Notes: generated by a model from the letters alone, not told the origin. Counted from the first letter of the stretch, positions 10,205-26,950 are shown. The stretch is DNA of 64,000 bases from Polytrichum commune (GCA_950295325.1 OX485807.1:17325001-17389000), one strand, 5' to 3'. Program-made: numbers and translations.

Positions 10205-10441
10205 TAAAGAATTTAGATACAGGAGTTACTTGAGAGAATATCAAGCTTTATTAAAGTGTTGCAGAATGCACCACTGAATCAATCCACAACAGATTAGCAA
10301 TCTAAGAAAGCAGGACTATCACTCTACTTCATGTCGCTCTGTCTACGATCGGAAAGACTAAACTACAATCTGTGCACAATGACAATATAGCTAAACTACT
10401 TCTAACAGAAAAGAGTGGATGAAGAATACTTACATCCAACA
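10205..10441 (-). repeat. Copia 5' LTR
   Basis: The 237-bp repeat is identical by eye to 5072-5308 and carries the element's promoter. On the minus strand a CTATATTG TATA-like word and the AATAAA word are visible. Confidence 0.95.
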
Positions 10442-10446
10442 ATTAT

Positions 10447-10950
10447 CTTGTGAAATGGAATTAGATGACTTGTCATTGTCATTTGCCGTTGTCCAACACT
10501 GACGGCGCTCTATGTTCTAAACAACACTCTAGTAGACAACTGGAGCTAATTCTCAATGATATTAATAGGCTATGTAAGATAAACTGAGTGAAGCTTGCAG
10601 CCATTGCAGAGATAAAATTGTGGGTGTGAGTTAGTATGAAAGTGGTTCCTAAGCAAGTTCAATCCCTGATATGCATCCTCCATCTTTAAACTACGTCCAT
10701 CGTGGTGCGTTCACGATGCTCATTGTTAGCACTTGCCTAGATTTCAGGGTGCATACAAATGCCATTTCTTGTGGCAAGGGTGGTGATTCTTGGCCTAGCT
10801 TAACTTACATGTTGAGGGATGATGATTGTAATTCTTTGTGATCCGTAGGTGCAAAGGGCATGATCTCTTTATAAGTAAACATATCCCATACGTATTGCTG
10901 AATATTGCAGAGGTGCAAACTGTAACACCCAATGCCGGAGAACTAGCCAG
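10447..10950. other. Spacer between Copia and conserved block B
   Basis: No gene was seen. About 10.50-10.75 kb resembles 3.72-3.97 kb, so this is the continuation of the duplicated unit interrupted by the Copia insertion. Confidence 0.5.
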
Positions 10951-11071
10951 TATGTCTTTGAATAAACCCAAAGACTGCAGCAAAGTAAAGATATACTATT
11001 CCACGGGGGATGACACTTGGACCCAGCCGGCATCCCACATGCCGGATTCACAACCCTACAGTCTGACGTGG
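10951..11071. other. Ultra-conserved 121-bp block, copy B
   Basis: This is the second copy of the block at 4141-4261. It differs only at two positions: an A/G change in the AT-rich segment and an A/G change next to the second stem. Both stems are preserved. It lies 350 bp upstream of U1 copy 3. Confidence 0.55.
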
Positions 11072-11356
11072 AAATGTATTCAAACTACAAATCCTCTAGG
11101 GATCTTTGTAAGATAATGGTCATCCGTGTTCTCCAGAAAGCTTTTGCAAAACTCTACCGCATTCTTGACACAGATCGATAATGATGTGTAGGAGCATAAA
11201 AAAACGCTTCATAATGAAGCGTCGGGAGTCTTCGAATGTTGGTTGAATGCCAAGCATTGCGATCGAGTGAGGCTGTAGTGTCGAGGCCCTTGCAAAATTT
11301 CTTCCACACGGTTGATGTCATGGTCGCTTGCTAAGATTGAGAAAGACTAGAGAAAC

Positions 11357-11401
11357 CCCATACCGTCGGGATGGGATGGACGAAGAAAGTGAGAATAAAT
11401 T
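11357..11401 (+). promoter_or_regulatory. U1 copy 3 promoter (USE-like and TATA-like)
   Basis: CCCATACCGTCGG (11357-11369) and AATAAATT (11394-11401) sit at the same distances from the RNA start as at copy 2, and the intervening bases are nearly unchanged. The arrangement fits a Pol II-type plant snRNA promoter. Confidence 0.6.
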
Positions 11402-11422
11402 CCACTGAGGAAGACAGGGACC

Positions 11423-11582
11423 TCACTTACCTGGGCGGGGTGTATCCATGATCTGGAAGGTGGATGGCCTAGAGGAGCCTGCCCCATTGCACTTGGGGCC
11501 GGGTGACTCTAGTATCTTCCTACGGGAGGCATACACGTCATAATTTGTGGCAGCGGGGGCTCGCGTTCGCGCGGCCCCCACC
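11423..11582 (+). ncRNA. U1: U1 spliceosomal snRNA, copy 3
   Basis: All U1 landmarks are present as in copy 2, with the same TC before ACTTACCTG and the same altered loop I. The sequence is followed by the conserved CAACTTCAATCTGGAAA candidate 3' box. With a matching promoter this copy looks functional. The 2.4-kb TIR transposon is inserted 380 bp downstream. Confidence 0.93.
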
Positions 11583-11961
11583 CAAACAACTTCAATCTGG
11601 AAATTTTTATCATCAAAATCGGAGAGAATGCGTGTATTTTTGACAATAGTACGACGTCGCGGTGTGCTCCATTGTAATGCATGTCATGCTAACTTGCACA
11701 TTTTTCATACTGAGGGAATTTTTTTTCTCGCGCACAAATGTCGTTAACACGAATGTTTTCGTCTACCTCAGGAAACAGCTGATTCCGAGAATATGTCTCA
11801 TACTAGTTGTTAGAAGTCGTTAACTAGTGCGTAGAAATTGTCTTCTATTAGTTTTCAAGGAATGAAGAAAGCCATCACTTTTGTATGTATTGACAAATAT
11901 GCATAGACGATAAACAACAATCTATAGAAGATAATGTATGAAATCAATTCTTTACTCCACT

Positions 11962-14397
11962 CCCGGGGAGATCACTCCCTCTTATATTTTGCATACACGT
12001 GCGTTCGGGACCTATTTTTTGGGGGGCTATTTACCTTGCAAAAAAGATTATAAGGTATGGTATTTTTCAAAATAAAGGTAAATGCTTGTATTTTAGTACA
12101 CCCTATCAGTACTTATAATTTTTTGAGGAATCATTAAAAAACACCTTAATTTACTTATACTAAATTTTCTTTCTTATACTCCAAGTATCCAATTCTTTTG
12201 ACTATACTCCAATACACTTCATTTTTTTGGGTTCTATACACAACATTCTTTTTCATAAAGGACATTTCTCTTCTTACAACCATAAATTGTGAAGCTCAAC
12301 TACAATGCTAAACTTACATGAAATGAATCAAAACAATAAACCTAAGGCAAAGGTATGGAATTTAAACATTGTTGTAAACTCTGAAATGAAATTCAAGTAT
12401 GATATAGAAGTCAGTTTGTGTTTCTCAACACAATGTAGTTTATGTTTGCAGAATTTACAATTTCACAAGGTCTATAAGTCCTATACTTCCGGAAAGTGTA
12501 TCATCTCAAATATATACATGCAGCTTGCTGACATCCCAGAAAATTGAGAATGCAATTTACAAGGGTAACCACGAAAACTGAAGCTAATAACAGAAAAATA
12601 GTGTTAATGTGCAAATATCATACAAAACTCTACAACAACTACATGCCATGTCCACAGATCTTGTAGCCAAACTTCAGTCTTGAAATCTGCAGCCAATGCA
12701 AAATTGAAACTAGGATGAGAACTTAAAATAAACGAAGCACATCCCATAATTTCACAAGCACTCCAAGCAACAAAGGAAAACCTAAAGCACAAGGCAATTT
12801 GGACTTGCACATTTGAAATTAGAATTTAGTAACAAATAAAGGCGTGTACAGTTTAGGGTTGGAACACATGGACTCCATAAGCACCACATAACTCCACAAC
12901 AATGCAAAATAAGCAAAGAAAAGACTTACCAATGATGCACTTGGTATAGGAAGGACATTCGAATTTGATCATGTGCGTACACACTATAGCCACACTCTAT
13001 GATGTCCACGCAAATAGTCCCAAAGCCTCCTAAATGTAGCACAACTCCCTAACTCCGCAGTTGACAAGTTTTTCAACGACTGCACGTGAAGCTTAGTGTC
13101 AAGGAGCCGAGATGCAGCTCCCACGAGTTCCCAAACAGTGCATAATTTCTATAAAACAAGGTCTGAAGACCATGGCCAACCTAGCTGATGTGTCTAAAAT
13201 GTGTCTAAAATGTGTCTAAAAGCATGTTTCCAAGCGTCATTTGAGAATTGTAACAAGATAGAAGTTATTCCTTCTGAAGAATTTCATACCTCAAAATGTC
13301 CATTCACCAACCGGGTACATAAACTCCCTGGATCATCTGCCTCCCTTGAACATCGCTCACTACCTCTCCTTTTATCGGCAGTTGCTTCGAAACCTAAACC
13401 TTAGATTCGATCTGCACAAGCCCAGGAAAGTCCACATGTGTAACTAGTGTATGGATGTCGAAGATTACTGCTACAAATATTCCTGACTCTCATGTATTTC
13501 TGAAACTCTAATATCGAGATGCATGTGTGTCACCAATGCAGATGTTCATAATCAAACCCTTGCTCATTTAGGAGCAAAAAAATTCTTCTAGGAACTACAT
13601 TTGAAAATGCAAACCTTTTCCTAATGTAGACACGAATGGTATGAATAGACTCCACCTCTCAGTGCCCTCTTTCCAAGCACAGTGCTCTAATTCTCCGTCG
13701 AATAACAAAACATCCATTCATTACAAACATTAGAAGCGATACAGAATACCCTGGAAACCGACCGCTGGTTACAGATGAAGTGGTTGAGTTTCAGAAATAA
13801 CCAGTTGAGATTCAAGACTTAGGAGATTACCCATCGTTTTAGGGGAATCTTGACCTCCAGACCTCATTCATGGCAGCGTAAACTCATTCCAACAGCGTAA
13901 ACGTACCTCCTCAACACCCAGAGACCATCGGCAACAAAGAAGGAACTTCACAAAAACGCTAAACCCTAAGAAATCCTAACGTCCATCACCCAACGTGTTG
14001 AAATTTTCCCTCCCAGCTTTGGAACGTCCACTACCCAACGTGTTCAAATTTTCCCTCCTAGTTTTGGATACCTTGGTTCAGTAATGGTGAAGCCAATTAG
14101 CATGCGAAGTCATCCATCCAAGCTTTTCCAACGAAAATTACCTCTTTTCATCCACTAGCACATACCCTATCCTAAACCCGCTACCCCTAATAATTGTTTC
14201 CATGCTATTTTACATGTACTGACTAGATAAAAGACGCCATTATATGTGATGGTATTTTACATGTAATCCTTTTTCATTATTTTCAAACCCCCTATATTAT
14301 ATGTAAATTTTTTACAAAATTTACCTACAATGAATATATTGGACCCTATTTTTTATCGCACGTGGTTCTACGATTTTCGCCTAGTGATCTCCCCGGG
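11962..14397. mobile_element. Non-autonomous TIR DNA transposon, 2.4 kb, 8-bp target duplication
   Basis: The perfect 15-bp terminal inverted repeat CCCGGGGAGATCACT is at both ends, each flanked by the direct repeat ACTCCACT (11954-11961 and 14398-14405). An 8-bp duplication is typical of the hAT superfamily, although the terminal bases are not the classic CAGGG. No transposase frame was found, so the element is non-autonomous. Inside are an 11-bp triplet repeat (GTGTCTAAAAT, about 13190-13221), a 54-bp tandem duplication (about 13.98-14.07 kb) and a segment shared with 31.97-32.08 kb. It interrupts the duplicated U1-H2B-ASF1 unit. Confidence 0.8.
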
Positions 14398-14649
14398 ACT
14401 CCACTTCATGAGTGATTCTACAACTGGTAACAACTCTTTCTGCCTACGCTACTGTCCTAATATCAACCCTGTGGTTGAGTGATTCTACGAACCTTCTACA
14501 TTCTTCCCAGAGATCGATGAACAGATTGGATGATCGAACTAAAAATCACAGTTTCAGCAGTGCTTTCCAAAGTAGATGTGGTTTCTGAATATCGGAGGTG
14601 GCGTTCTGAAACACCAGAATCTCGTACAAAGCAGACGAAAAACTAACGT

Positions 14650-14830
14650 CAGTGCTTGTTAGTTTGGTTACAGCCTTGGCGCCTTCGGAGATGACATACT
14701 TGGGCAACTCGACGGGCATAATCAAATCAGAGGCACTGCAGTCTGGATCTCGCGAGAAGTGATCAAAACTGGGCTTCTTATTGTAGTGCGCAACCTCGAA
14801 GATAACCGGAGAACAGTGCATTTCCTGTAT
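14650..14830 (-). pseudogene. Histone H2B 3'-end relic, copy 2
   Basis: The minus strand reads SREIQTAV, then LPKYVISEGAKAVTKLTS, a clear match to the H2B C-terminal region. YNKKP lies upstream in a different frame, and a faint DTG match precedes it. Frameshifts and the missing N-terminus make it non-functional. It is better preserved than copy 1 at 2.3 kb and lies in the same orientation relative to an ASF1 relic. Confidence 0.75.
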
Positions 14831-15019
14831 CAGTTAGAACCAGTTGACTGAATACTCGAAGATAAGTGACCTAAGGGGCATATAGAAAAGCACAGTGCAA
14901 GGCGACTCGAAGAAAGCTTTCGGCAAGCCGTGATAGTTGTTCTGACTCTAATCTTGTCTCCCAGATTCGCTATGGATCACAAAAGAGAATGTGAATCTTC
15001 TCGGAGGTGTGAATATTTT

Positions 15020-15228
15020 AGTTTTCTTTGTATCTGTCATGCCATGTCCAACTGGAGGCGATGCTCAGCAATGTCAACAACCTCAATACTTGAGTGAACC
15101 TTGAAGCCATTGGAGAGCTAGATTGTAGCAGTGAGTTGGTAAATGGTTCTAAAGAAAGATCAATTCCTGATATGCATCCTCCATCTTTAAACCGCATTCA
15201 TCGTGCGTTCATGATGCTCATTGTTAAC
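15020..15228. repeat. Segmental duplicate of 2629-2858
   Basis: The segment shares long identical words with 2.63-2.86 kb between the same two relic genes, including CCAACTGGAGGCGATGCTCA. It is part of the duplicated module. Confidence 0.8.
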
Positions 15229-15547
15229 AATTGGCTAGATTTCGAGCTTTTCCGGGCCATGACCAGCTCGATTGGCAGCAGCGTGTTGCGGAAGTTTTGC
15301 AAACACCACCGCGTCGGCCCTGACTAGTAATATGGCACTTCTTTGACTCATTACGCTACCTCTACCTTTCGATTGCGCAATAGCAGGGCGCAGTTGATAA
15401 ATATCCGTCAGCGGGGGACATATTAGATTCTCGATTTGGAAACGTATGTTCACGCGAGGAGATTCAGGCGGAAGGACTTCTGTGGTGTGGAGTTGTGAAC
15501 TTACAATTAATTAGCTCCATACACAAAGTACACATACGAGACATGTG

Positions 15548-16539
15548 ATGAATGTGATGAATGTAATGGTGCTCGATAACCCGTCGATGTTCCGCAACCT
15601 TTGCAATCTGATATCTTCTACGAATGCCTCGTCCCGCTGCAGGACAGTCAGTATTCCTTCTCATCGTCACTTACGCTTTAGTTGCAATACTAAATCTCGT
15701 CCTAGCATTCTGTCCAGATGGCCAAAAGCAGTTTTTGAATCCGAAGTTGTGCAATTGCAAGTGAGTGGCAACATAACTCGAATACATTCTCACGGTTAAT
15801 CTTGCATTGCAGATCTAAAATGGAAGCTCATATATGTGGGTTCTGCTGAGGATGAGAAGTACGAGCAAGTGTTGCCAAGTGTGATGGTCGGTGCTGTCAA
15901 TATTGTTGGCAACTACAAGGTTCATATTCCAGGTTATACGTCTGATTCTACTCCTTTGCTCATCAATCAATGTCCCGTAAGTCGTTGCACTGTACCACAT
16001 GTGGTGTTCTGAGAGTTCCGAGTTACCGGTGGACTTTCTATCACTTCAGTGGAAATCAATCTGTTGGTGTCGATGATCAATGAGTGTGGACAAACTCAAA
16101 GGTTTGAAGCTCCTCATCAGTGCAGGCGTCTCTCTGTTCACGAACTCCATAAATCCCCTGTTGATGTGCAGATATGACATGACCTGATTTTGAGTTATTG
16201 CTTACAGGCCGATCCGTCGAAGGCAGCTCACATTCCGGAGGAGGACATCCTGGGAGTGACAGTGCTGTTGTTGACATGCTCCTACATGGGGAAAGAGATC
16301 AGAAGGGTGGGGTACTACGTGGATGAGCATTTGCACGAGGAACCGCCTACAAAACTTCTCATCGACACATTCTTTCGGACAGTCCACGGATCACGAAGTT
16401 CTCCATCGTCTTCACCGCACCCCCTAATTCCCGAATAACCAAGCTGGACAGTGCATCCAGTCACTTGAGGAGGGTGTCACAGCTAGAGTTTCGGGCACAA
16501 TCGGTCAAAAACCTACTGTTTCCAAGTCAGGCCAGTTAG
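15548..16539 (+). pseudogene. ASF1 histone chaperone pseudogene, copy 2 (three exons)
   Basis: Exon 1 begins NVMVLDNPSMF and then, one frame over, reads YECLVPLQD. Exon 2 (15813-15932) reads KWKLIYVGSAEDEKYEQVL. Exon 3 starts after TTACAG at 16208 and reads EEDILGVTVLLLTCSYMGKE followed by RVGYYV and EEPPTKLLID, then shifts frame to PRITKFSIVF. ASF1 is about 150-200 residues and moves H3-H4 to CAF-1 and HIRA. At least three frameshifts are visible (after NPSMF, in the GNYR-equivalent of exon 2, and before ITKF). Splice sites are preserved. It must derive from a working gene elsewhere in the genome. A non-canonical product is possible but unlikely. Confidence 0.85.
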
Positions 16540-17255
16540 GGGTTTAGGGTTCTGGTGATCTTTCCGGGTTTTCTTTATTAATTTGAGGTATATTCCATGG
16601 AAGTATGTAGTTCAAGTACATGTTTTTGTGCTTGGAGTCTGGACCTCGGCATCTATGCTCTCCAAGTTTTGTATCTAACCAGGATGACAAATCTAAGGAA
16701 ACTTGTATAACATGGATATACCCAACGTTCAAACCCAACAACTTGCTCAAGAACTTTCACAATCAGATGCAAGTCATTCAAACAACCTACACTAGAAATA
16801 GAGCTGGATAGCTTTCATGCTCACTGCAAGTTGCCAAAGATGAGGTAGCAGTTGAATATGACTACCAAAATGAGGCTTTTCTATTACATAAGAGGATGCC
16901 ACAAGAGGGCTTTCCAATTACACAAGAGGCCTAAAAGAAATAGTGTCTCAGCAAACACTAATTAAAGACCCTTAAAGTCGCGCCGTGCCCAAGCTAACAT
17001 CTACCACTTGGCTCGCATATGACATGTCTATCATCTCGAAAGGTGCTCTTCCCAGCTGCACACCTCTGAGCAAACAAAGGTTGATCCCTGAATACTTTAT
17101 CTCAGTTACGAACAATTTAGTCCTGGGACCTCAAGTGGAGCATGTCAACTTCTACTAAAGATTCCTGAAAGAACAAACCAATCTTTGTGGACAGAGTCCA
17201 AAACAAAGCGGTTGCCAGGATACCTCAAGAATCATTGAAAGTAGAATTTCACTCG
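16540..17255. other. 3' flank of the kinase/UPRT gene, no other gene
   Basis: No independent gene was seen. The part next to 17256 should contain the 3' UTR of the minus-strand UKL gene. Confidence 0.5.
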
Positions 17256-21900
<4,645 letters not shown>

Positions 21901-22310
21901 GGCTATGGCGAAACAGGGGACTCCCTCTCTGCAACTTCAATGCCTCACGAGGGGGGTTTATCTAGGGTTAGGGTTTAGGCGTGGATGAGAGTGTCTCTCC
22001 CTCTCACAGTCTCTCTGTCAATAGTGTGTCTGTGCGCATGGATGGGTGGATGAATGAATGAATGATATGGATGGATGGATGATACTTGACTGGCTGGCCT
22101 TGTCAACATTATTGGACCCACTGCAGGCTAGATCTGCACATGAGGCCCATGAGTCCTTTTATCACCCATTGGGGTTTACATTTTTAATTATTAAGGTTAG
22201 AGAAGGGGGGGGGGGGGAACCGCAAGACGGAACTCTCATGTGTGAGCATGCCCCTTATTCATCCATCATGAAAGCCATTTATTGTTATGTAATAATGCAT
22301 GTGCTTTCTT
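21901..22310. other. 5' flank of the kinase/UPRT gene with simple repeats
   Basis: This stretch holds the upstream region of the minus-strand gene. It contains AGGGTTTAGG/CTAGGGTTAGGG-type telo-box words close to the start codon, a GGAT/GAAT-rich microsatellite (about 22.04-22.08 kb) and a run of 13 G (about 22205-22218). Telo-boxes are frequent in plant housekeeping promoters. No other gene was seen. Confidence 0.5.
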
Positions 22311-22319
22311 TTTACATGT

Positions 22320-24010
22320 TTCACACCGGAATCGGTTTCAAAGACCCGAATTAGTCGAGTCCAAGTCATTTTGAGATGACACAACCACAAAGCTATGGAG
22401 GGCCATGTCTTTATGTTGGATGGATGAGAGATACGTTCATATGTAGATGTCACCATACGGAATCTATATTTCCACTAGAATCTGATGAACAAGCAGCCTA
22501 CATGAAAAAACTAACCCTTAGTCTAGTCCACTTCGTTTCAGATGAGTTGGCCATAAATCTATAGAAGGTCAAGTTCTTATGTTGGATGGATGAGAGGTGC
22601 GCTCGTATGTGATAATTCTCTCTCACCTCGAGCCACCAGTTCATTGGTGTCGGGAGGTGTTGCATTCAGGCGGTGGCATTGGTGATATATTTGTACAAAA
22701 CATCTCATCCATCCATTCCCTACAGTATGTGGGGTCTAGTGTGATCATTCTTATTTGGACATCCGAATTTGAGTGCAAGGCTTGTAGTAAAAGTCCATAC
22801 ACCCAAAACACACGTGTCACGATGAGATTGGATTATGGGCTCAAGACATAGACACCATCCTAGGCTCGGTAGTTAACACACGTGATGGTCAAGGAAAGAG
22901 GGGGGCAGGGGTCTACATGAATATTCGTTTTGACTCCCCCTCGTAACAATTCCATCTCAACTTCGATTATGAAACTTGAATGACAATTAACGTTATATGC
23001 AGTTACTAACAGAATGGGGAAATTCCAAGCTTCGTCCAACAACCAAATTTCTATGTAACATTAGAAGTGTCCACAACAGGGTTGCATGCCTTATAGATTC
23101 ATGGTTGGTTTGGAAGAAGTACTCAAATATAGCATAACACATAAGTATACATTTTGTTAGATGGTTTGACACCGAAATTAACGTCCGAGACCGGTAGATG
23201 GGTCTTAAGTGGCTCATTTTCTTATTCGGACCCCCTATATTTGATTGGTATATGGTTTGGTGAGGGTCAAAGAACAAACACAATAAAGACATGTGTTCAA
23301 AGGAGATTGGACTACGTCTTCAAGTATTGATAACTACTTCACACTCAATAACAAACATAATTGAGAGGACCTATATATGGAGTTAAGGAATCAATAAGCA
23401 TGTACTTCTAATAACCATGACTAAATCAAAGGAGGTCCAATTTTTAATCCAAAGTTTGCAGGTGTTTCATTATAGATTTACTAATACAAAACAAGTTTAC
23501 TTTTGTTTGAATAATTGGTAGAAGTTGGAGAACATGGAAAAGGAACAAAATAACACCTACAAACCCTAGGAAGGAGTCCATCACAAAACACGTGTGGGTA
23601 GGTTTTTACGAGAGCTGCTTTTGGCATTGGAATTTGTTTTATAGGTCCACCAACATTGGTCGTGGGGAATTGTTGCATTCGGGCGGCGGTAGTAGTACGT
23701 ACTTCTATGTACTAACGTACTTCTCATCCATCCACTCTTCAAGATTGTGGATGAATTGTGAGGAGGAGTTGATAGGTAGGATAACCGATAGGTGCTAATC
23801 TCTATGTCTACTCAACTTAAAAGGCCATTTTTATGCCAAAGGATATTGTGCGTTTTACGTCGAATGAATGAGAGATAGACTTGTATGACAACAATCATCC
23901 ATGGCCACGGAGAGAGGGAATCATCATACATGAGCGTACCTCTCGTCCATCCAACATCAAACTTTACTTCATATTATAGGGTTGTTGCCAAGTCATCTCA
24001 AATGACATCA
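22320..24010. repeat. Cluster of degenerate hairpin-MITE copies
   Basis: At least four fragments of the family seen at 1075-1304 occur here: 22.32-22.45, 22.50-22.64, 23.16-23.22 and an inverted fragment at 23.93-24.01 kb. Diagnostic words are ATGTTGGATGGATGAGAG, GACACCG and CAAGTCAT-TTGAGATGA. No genes were found between them. Confidence 0.5.
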
Positions 24011-25254
24011 AGTATTCTAATTTGAGATAAGTAACTTATGGATTGTGTACTATTTCATGGTTATTGTGTTCGATGAATGGGAGGTATGCTTGTAGACAAT
24101 GACTTCCTCTCTCCCACATCCACCAACAACATCGGTGTCAAGGCAAGTGTGATCTACATGATGCGGGTGTTATTCAAGAGGAAACACGAGTGGGAGAAAG
24201 ACCTATGTGTTTAGTTAAGGAATCTATAAACATGCACTTCCAATAACCATAACCAAGTCATGGGAGGTCTAATTTTCAACATGATTTTTTTTGTTGATGC
24301 TTCATCGTAGATATGCCAATGCAACACAATCAAGAGACGTTGGAGAACATGAAAAAACACACCAAATAACTCCTGCATACTTTAGTATCTAAAAGGAAGT
24401 TCTCAACATTGCAATGGACATGCAACCAACAAGCTCACAATTAATAATTTGTTGCATTTGACTTCCTTGGGGTTTGCCGTGGGATAGTTCTTCTTCTGCA
24501 AAGATGAACCCAATTCCTTTGCATTAAATTTTATAATAATAATAATATAACTGCTTAAACTGAACTCTTGAAGTTGTAAAGTCCACCCAATGATATCATA
24601 CATGGCACCCTCGCCACGAAAACTTCCATTCACCAAGTTGTGGATCTATAACGCTACAATGTCACATATTAATACACCTCCGTAAGGGACGAAAATAAGA
24701 ATGTACTCAATGCCATTTCAATAGTTGTCAAACCAAAGCAATCGGACATATAATTGTCATTTATGCACTTCCTCATCCACAAGGGATGAAGTTTTGCCGC
24801 TTTGTCATCCACTCTCCTCTACTATGTTGGGCATCTTTGTTGTCTACATAGGTAGTCCAAAAGATAAGTGTATCCAAGCAAGGGAGGGAGGCGCAAGGTT
24901 CCAAGGAGAACACCATGGTGGATCCCATTGGCTACACCATTGGATTCCTCGGGACCCCGACTCATCACATTACCTACTACCCTATTGCAATGCTGACTGT
25001 ACACAAAGGGGCTCATCTCCCCATGTGACGTGGCGTACCTATCGGTTGTTGGGTGCCTACGTGGCGGCAAGTGGCCCAAGGCACGGAATAGAAAACCATG
25101 TGGGTTTAAGCATACGGTGGCATAATTGCCCCCCCTCATTAACACCTTTATGCGGTTTTGTCGGTACCTAAGGTAGTGTTTGTCGGCCATGGGAGTCTCT
25201 ATTTGGGGTGGGGGTTTGAATTGGGGTTCTCGCGTTGCGTTACTATTAGGGGGC
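24011..25254. other. Intergenic, no supported gene
   Basis: Longer open frames exist near 24.7-25.2 kb on both strands. They overlap each other, lack motifs and have no splice or start context. No RNA gene or structured repeat was recognised. Confidence 0.4.
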
Positions 25255-25722
25255 GGTGCTTCACACTATGGCCGAGGGTCGAGAGGCCGTCGATTTCCAC
25301 CAATCATATTGCAAGAAACCCAAAGTTCGGCCTCTCCACCCTTCACACAATGGCCAAACTCTAAGGGTTGTTGCGATTTTAATGTGATTATTTTTTGAAG
25401 AAGGCGACGGGCTCTTGAAGGAAGTTTGGGTTGGACGGGAATGGAAACCCAAACTATGGTCGAGAGGTCGTCGGTGTTTTTTTCATTGAAAAATCAATCA
25501 TTGGCTAGATCTTGGCCGTTAGATTGAAGGGGTTATTTTGAGGAAGGAATAAAGTGGGATGCTCTTTTGGGTTTGAACTTTGGGCTTGGCCTTTGGAGGC
25601 TTCACAATATGCCCCGCCGAAGGCTCCACTTACTATATTTTATTGGCTATTTCAGCCCATTTCTTTGGACTCTCAACAAAGTTTGGCCACTCAATCCCAC
25701 GGCCTCTCGACTTGCACGGCCA
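25255..25722. repeat. Dispersed repeat, inverted copy of 35213-35665
   Basis: About 460 bp aligns in opposite orientation with 35.21-35.67 kb. Shared words include GGTGCTTCACACTATGGCC, TTTGGGTT-GAACGGGAATGGAAACC and AGCCCATTTCTTTGGACTCT. Both are non-coding and probably remnants of one non-autonomous DNA element with ends of the TTCACACTATGGCC type. Confidence 0.7.
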
Positions 25723-25751
25723 TAGGACTTAGGTTTTTGGGTTTGCACTTA

Positions 25752-26112
25752 GGGCCGGTTCACACTATGGCCAAACTTCGAGAGGAGAAGCGTTTGGACC
25801 AATGAAAATGCAGAAATGTCCAAAGTCCGTCCTCTCGGCCTTCACACTAGAGGCCGAAGTCCAAAGGATGTCGCCTCCAAAAAAGCCTAGGTGGCAACAT
25901 TTTTAGGAAGTTATGGCGCCAAGAGTTTGGCCTCTCGAGCAAAGTTTGGCCTCCGTCGAGAGGCCGAACTTTTTTTCATTAAAATATTCAAAATCTAACA
26001 ATGGATTATTTTAATATATTTTTTCAGCCCAAAGGCTTCTCCTCTCGACATAGTTTGGTCCAGAAAAAAGTGACGCTTCTCCTCTCGACTTGGGCATAGT
26101 GTGAACCGGCCC
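25752..26112. mobile_element. Tourist-like MITE with TTA target duplication
   Basis: The inverted ends GGGCCGGTTCACACTATG pair with CATAGTGTGAACCGGCCC, and similarity continues inward through a CGAGAGGAGAAGCG word. TTA flanks both sides (25749-25751 and 26113-26115). A 3-bp TTA duplication is characteristic of PIF/Harbinger-mobilised Tourist elements. Length is 361 bp and there is no coding capacity. Confidence 0.8.
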
Positions 26113-26279
26113 TTAGACTATGCAAGGGCTCGAGATTGGTCAACCTTGAAGATTGGCTTCTCAAACTAGGAGGAGTGTTTTCTAGTCATGAAGGGCAGTT
26201 GACTTGTGTACATAACATTCTTTACAAATTGGATGCTCTTGGGATACTCGTGGGCTCCCCTCAGTTATGCGCTCCGGAA

Positions 26280-26600
26280 TGTGGCTAAGGGTCGGTTCAC
26301 ATGGGGTCCCAAAGTCCCAAGTCCCACTCATGTCAACAGGCCCCCCGCATGTAAGCAGTGTCCCAACTTTTGAGCCTTGAGAAAGCATCAGAATCTATAT
26401 TCATGAAACTCGTGTCTTGATTATTTCATGCAACAAAAAAATGTGGGACTTGTGTTGAGAGTTGGGTCTAGCTTTTTGCTTAACCCAACTCTCAACACTA
26501 GTCCCGAGCCAAGCCTCCAAAACGTGTTGTCATGTGCTTTGTGTCATACTTGGGACTTAGGACTTGGGGCCATGTGTGAAGTGGTAAGTCCCAACTTCCA
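26280..26600. repeat. Degenerate relative of the Tourist-like MITEs
   Basis: The left part begins GGGTCGGTTCACATGGGGTCCC and the right part contains GGGGCCATGTGTGAAGTGG. These form weak inverted ends around a palindromic core rich in AAGTCCCA and TGGGACTT. A clean target duplication was not found. Confidence 0.4.
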
Positions 26601-26856
26601 TGCTATCAACGGTTAAGTTATTATGTTGTTGTCTTTGTTTATTTGATGCAATCGTTAAGTCACATGCTATGGATGGAAAAATGTTCAATGACTTTCTCAT
26701 TGGAAAGTGAAAGTGGATTTAATATGTAACGAAGGCCTATTTAATTCATGCTCTATATTTTGCACATGTTGTAGTAAAGACATTTATTACACTAAGTTGA
26801 AAGCTCAATATAAATACCATGAGTTCATTTTCTAGCATGGGAAACATGTTAGATCC

Positions 26857-26950
26857 ATCTTGACTAGAAAGATTAGTGTGGTCCACGCTCATTGTTTCCA
26901 CACTAATTTTGCCACCCACACTTTTAGGACTATTTAGTGTAGTTGCTAGA
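26857..26950. repeat. Dispersed repeat, pair with 32190-32285
   Basis: The repeat shares TCCATCTTGACTA, CCACACTAAT and AGGACTATTTAGTGTA with 32.19-32.29 kb. It is short and non-coding. Confidence 0.55.

Larger units (their letters stand above)
5067..10446 (-). mobile_element. Ty1/copia LTR retrotransposon, complete, with target duplication
   Basis: The element spans 5072-10441 and is flanked by the 5-bp target duplication ATTAT (5067-5071 and 10442-10446). Its two 237-bp LTRs appear identical base for base, so insertion is recent. It lies on the minus strand: LTR(5') 10205-10441, primer-binding site just inside, one gag-pol frame, a purine-rich tract, then LTR(3') 5072-5308. The LTR begins TGTTGGATG on the minus strand but ends CTTTA rather than the usual CA. 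An in-frame stop interrupts the reverse transcriptase. The element sits just downstream of U1 copy 2. Confidence 0.95.

Noticed and set aside
10838-11116. Frames over the second 121-bp block
   Set aside because: The substitution pattern and stems are not those of coding sequence, and copy A's frame differs at both ends.
24725-25190. Overlapping 148- and 122-residue frames on opposite strands
   Set aside because: Neither has motifs, splice context or codon-like composition, and they mirror each other.
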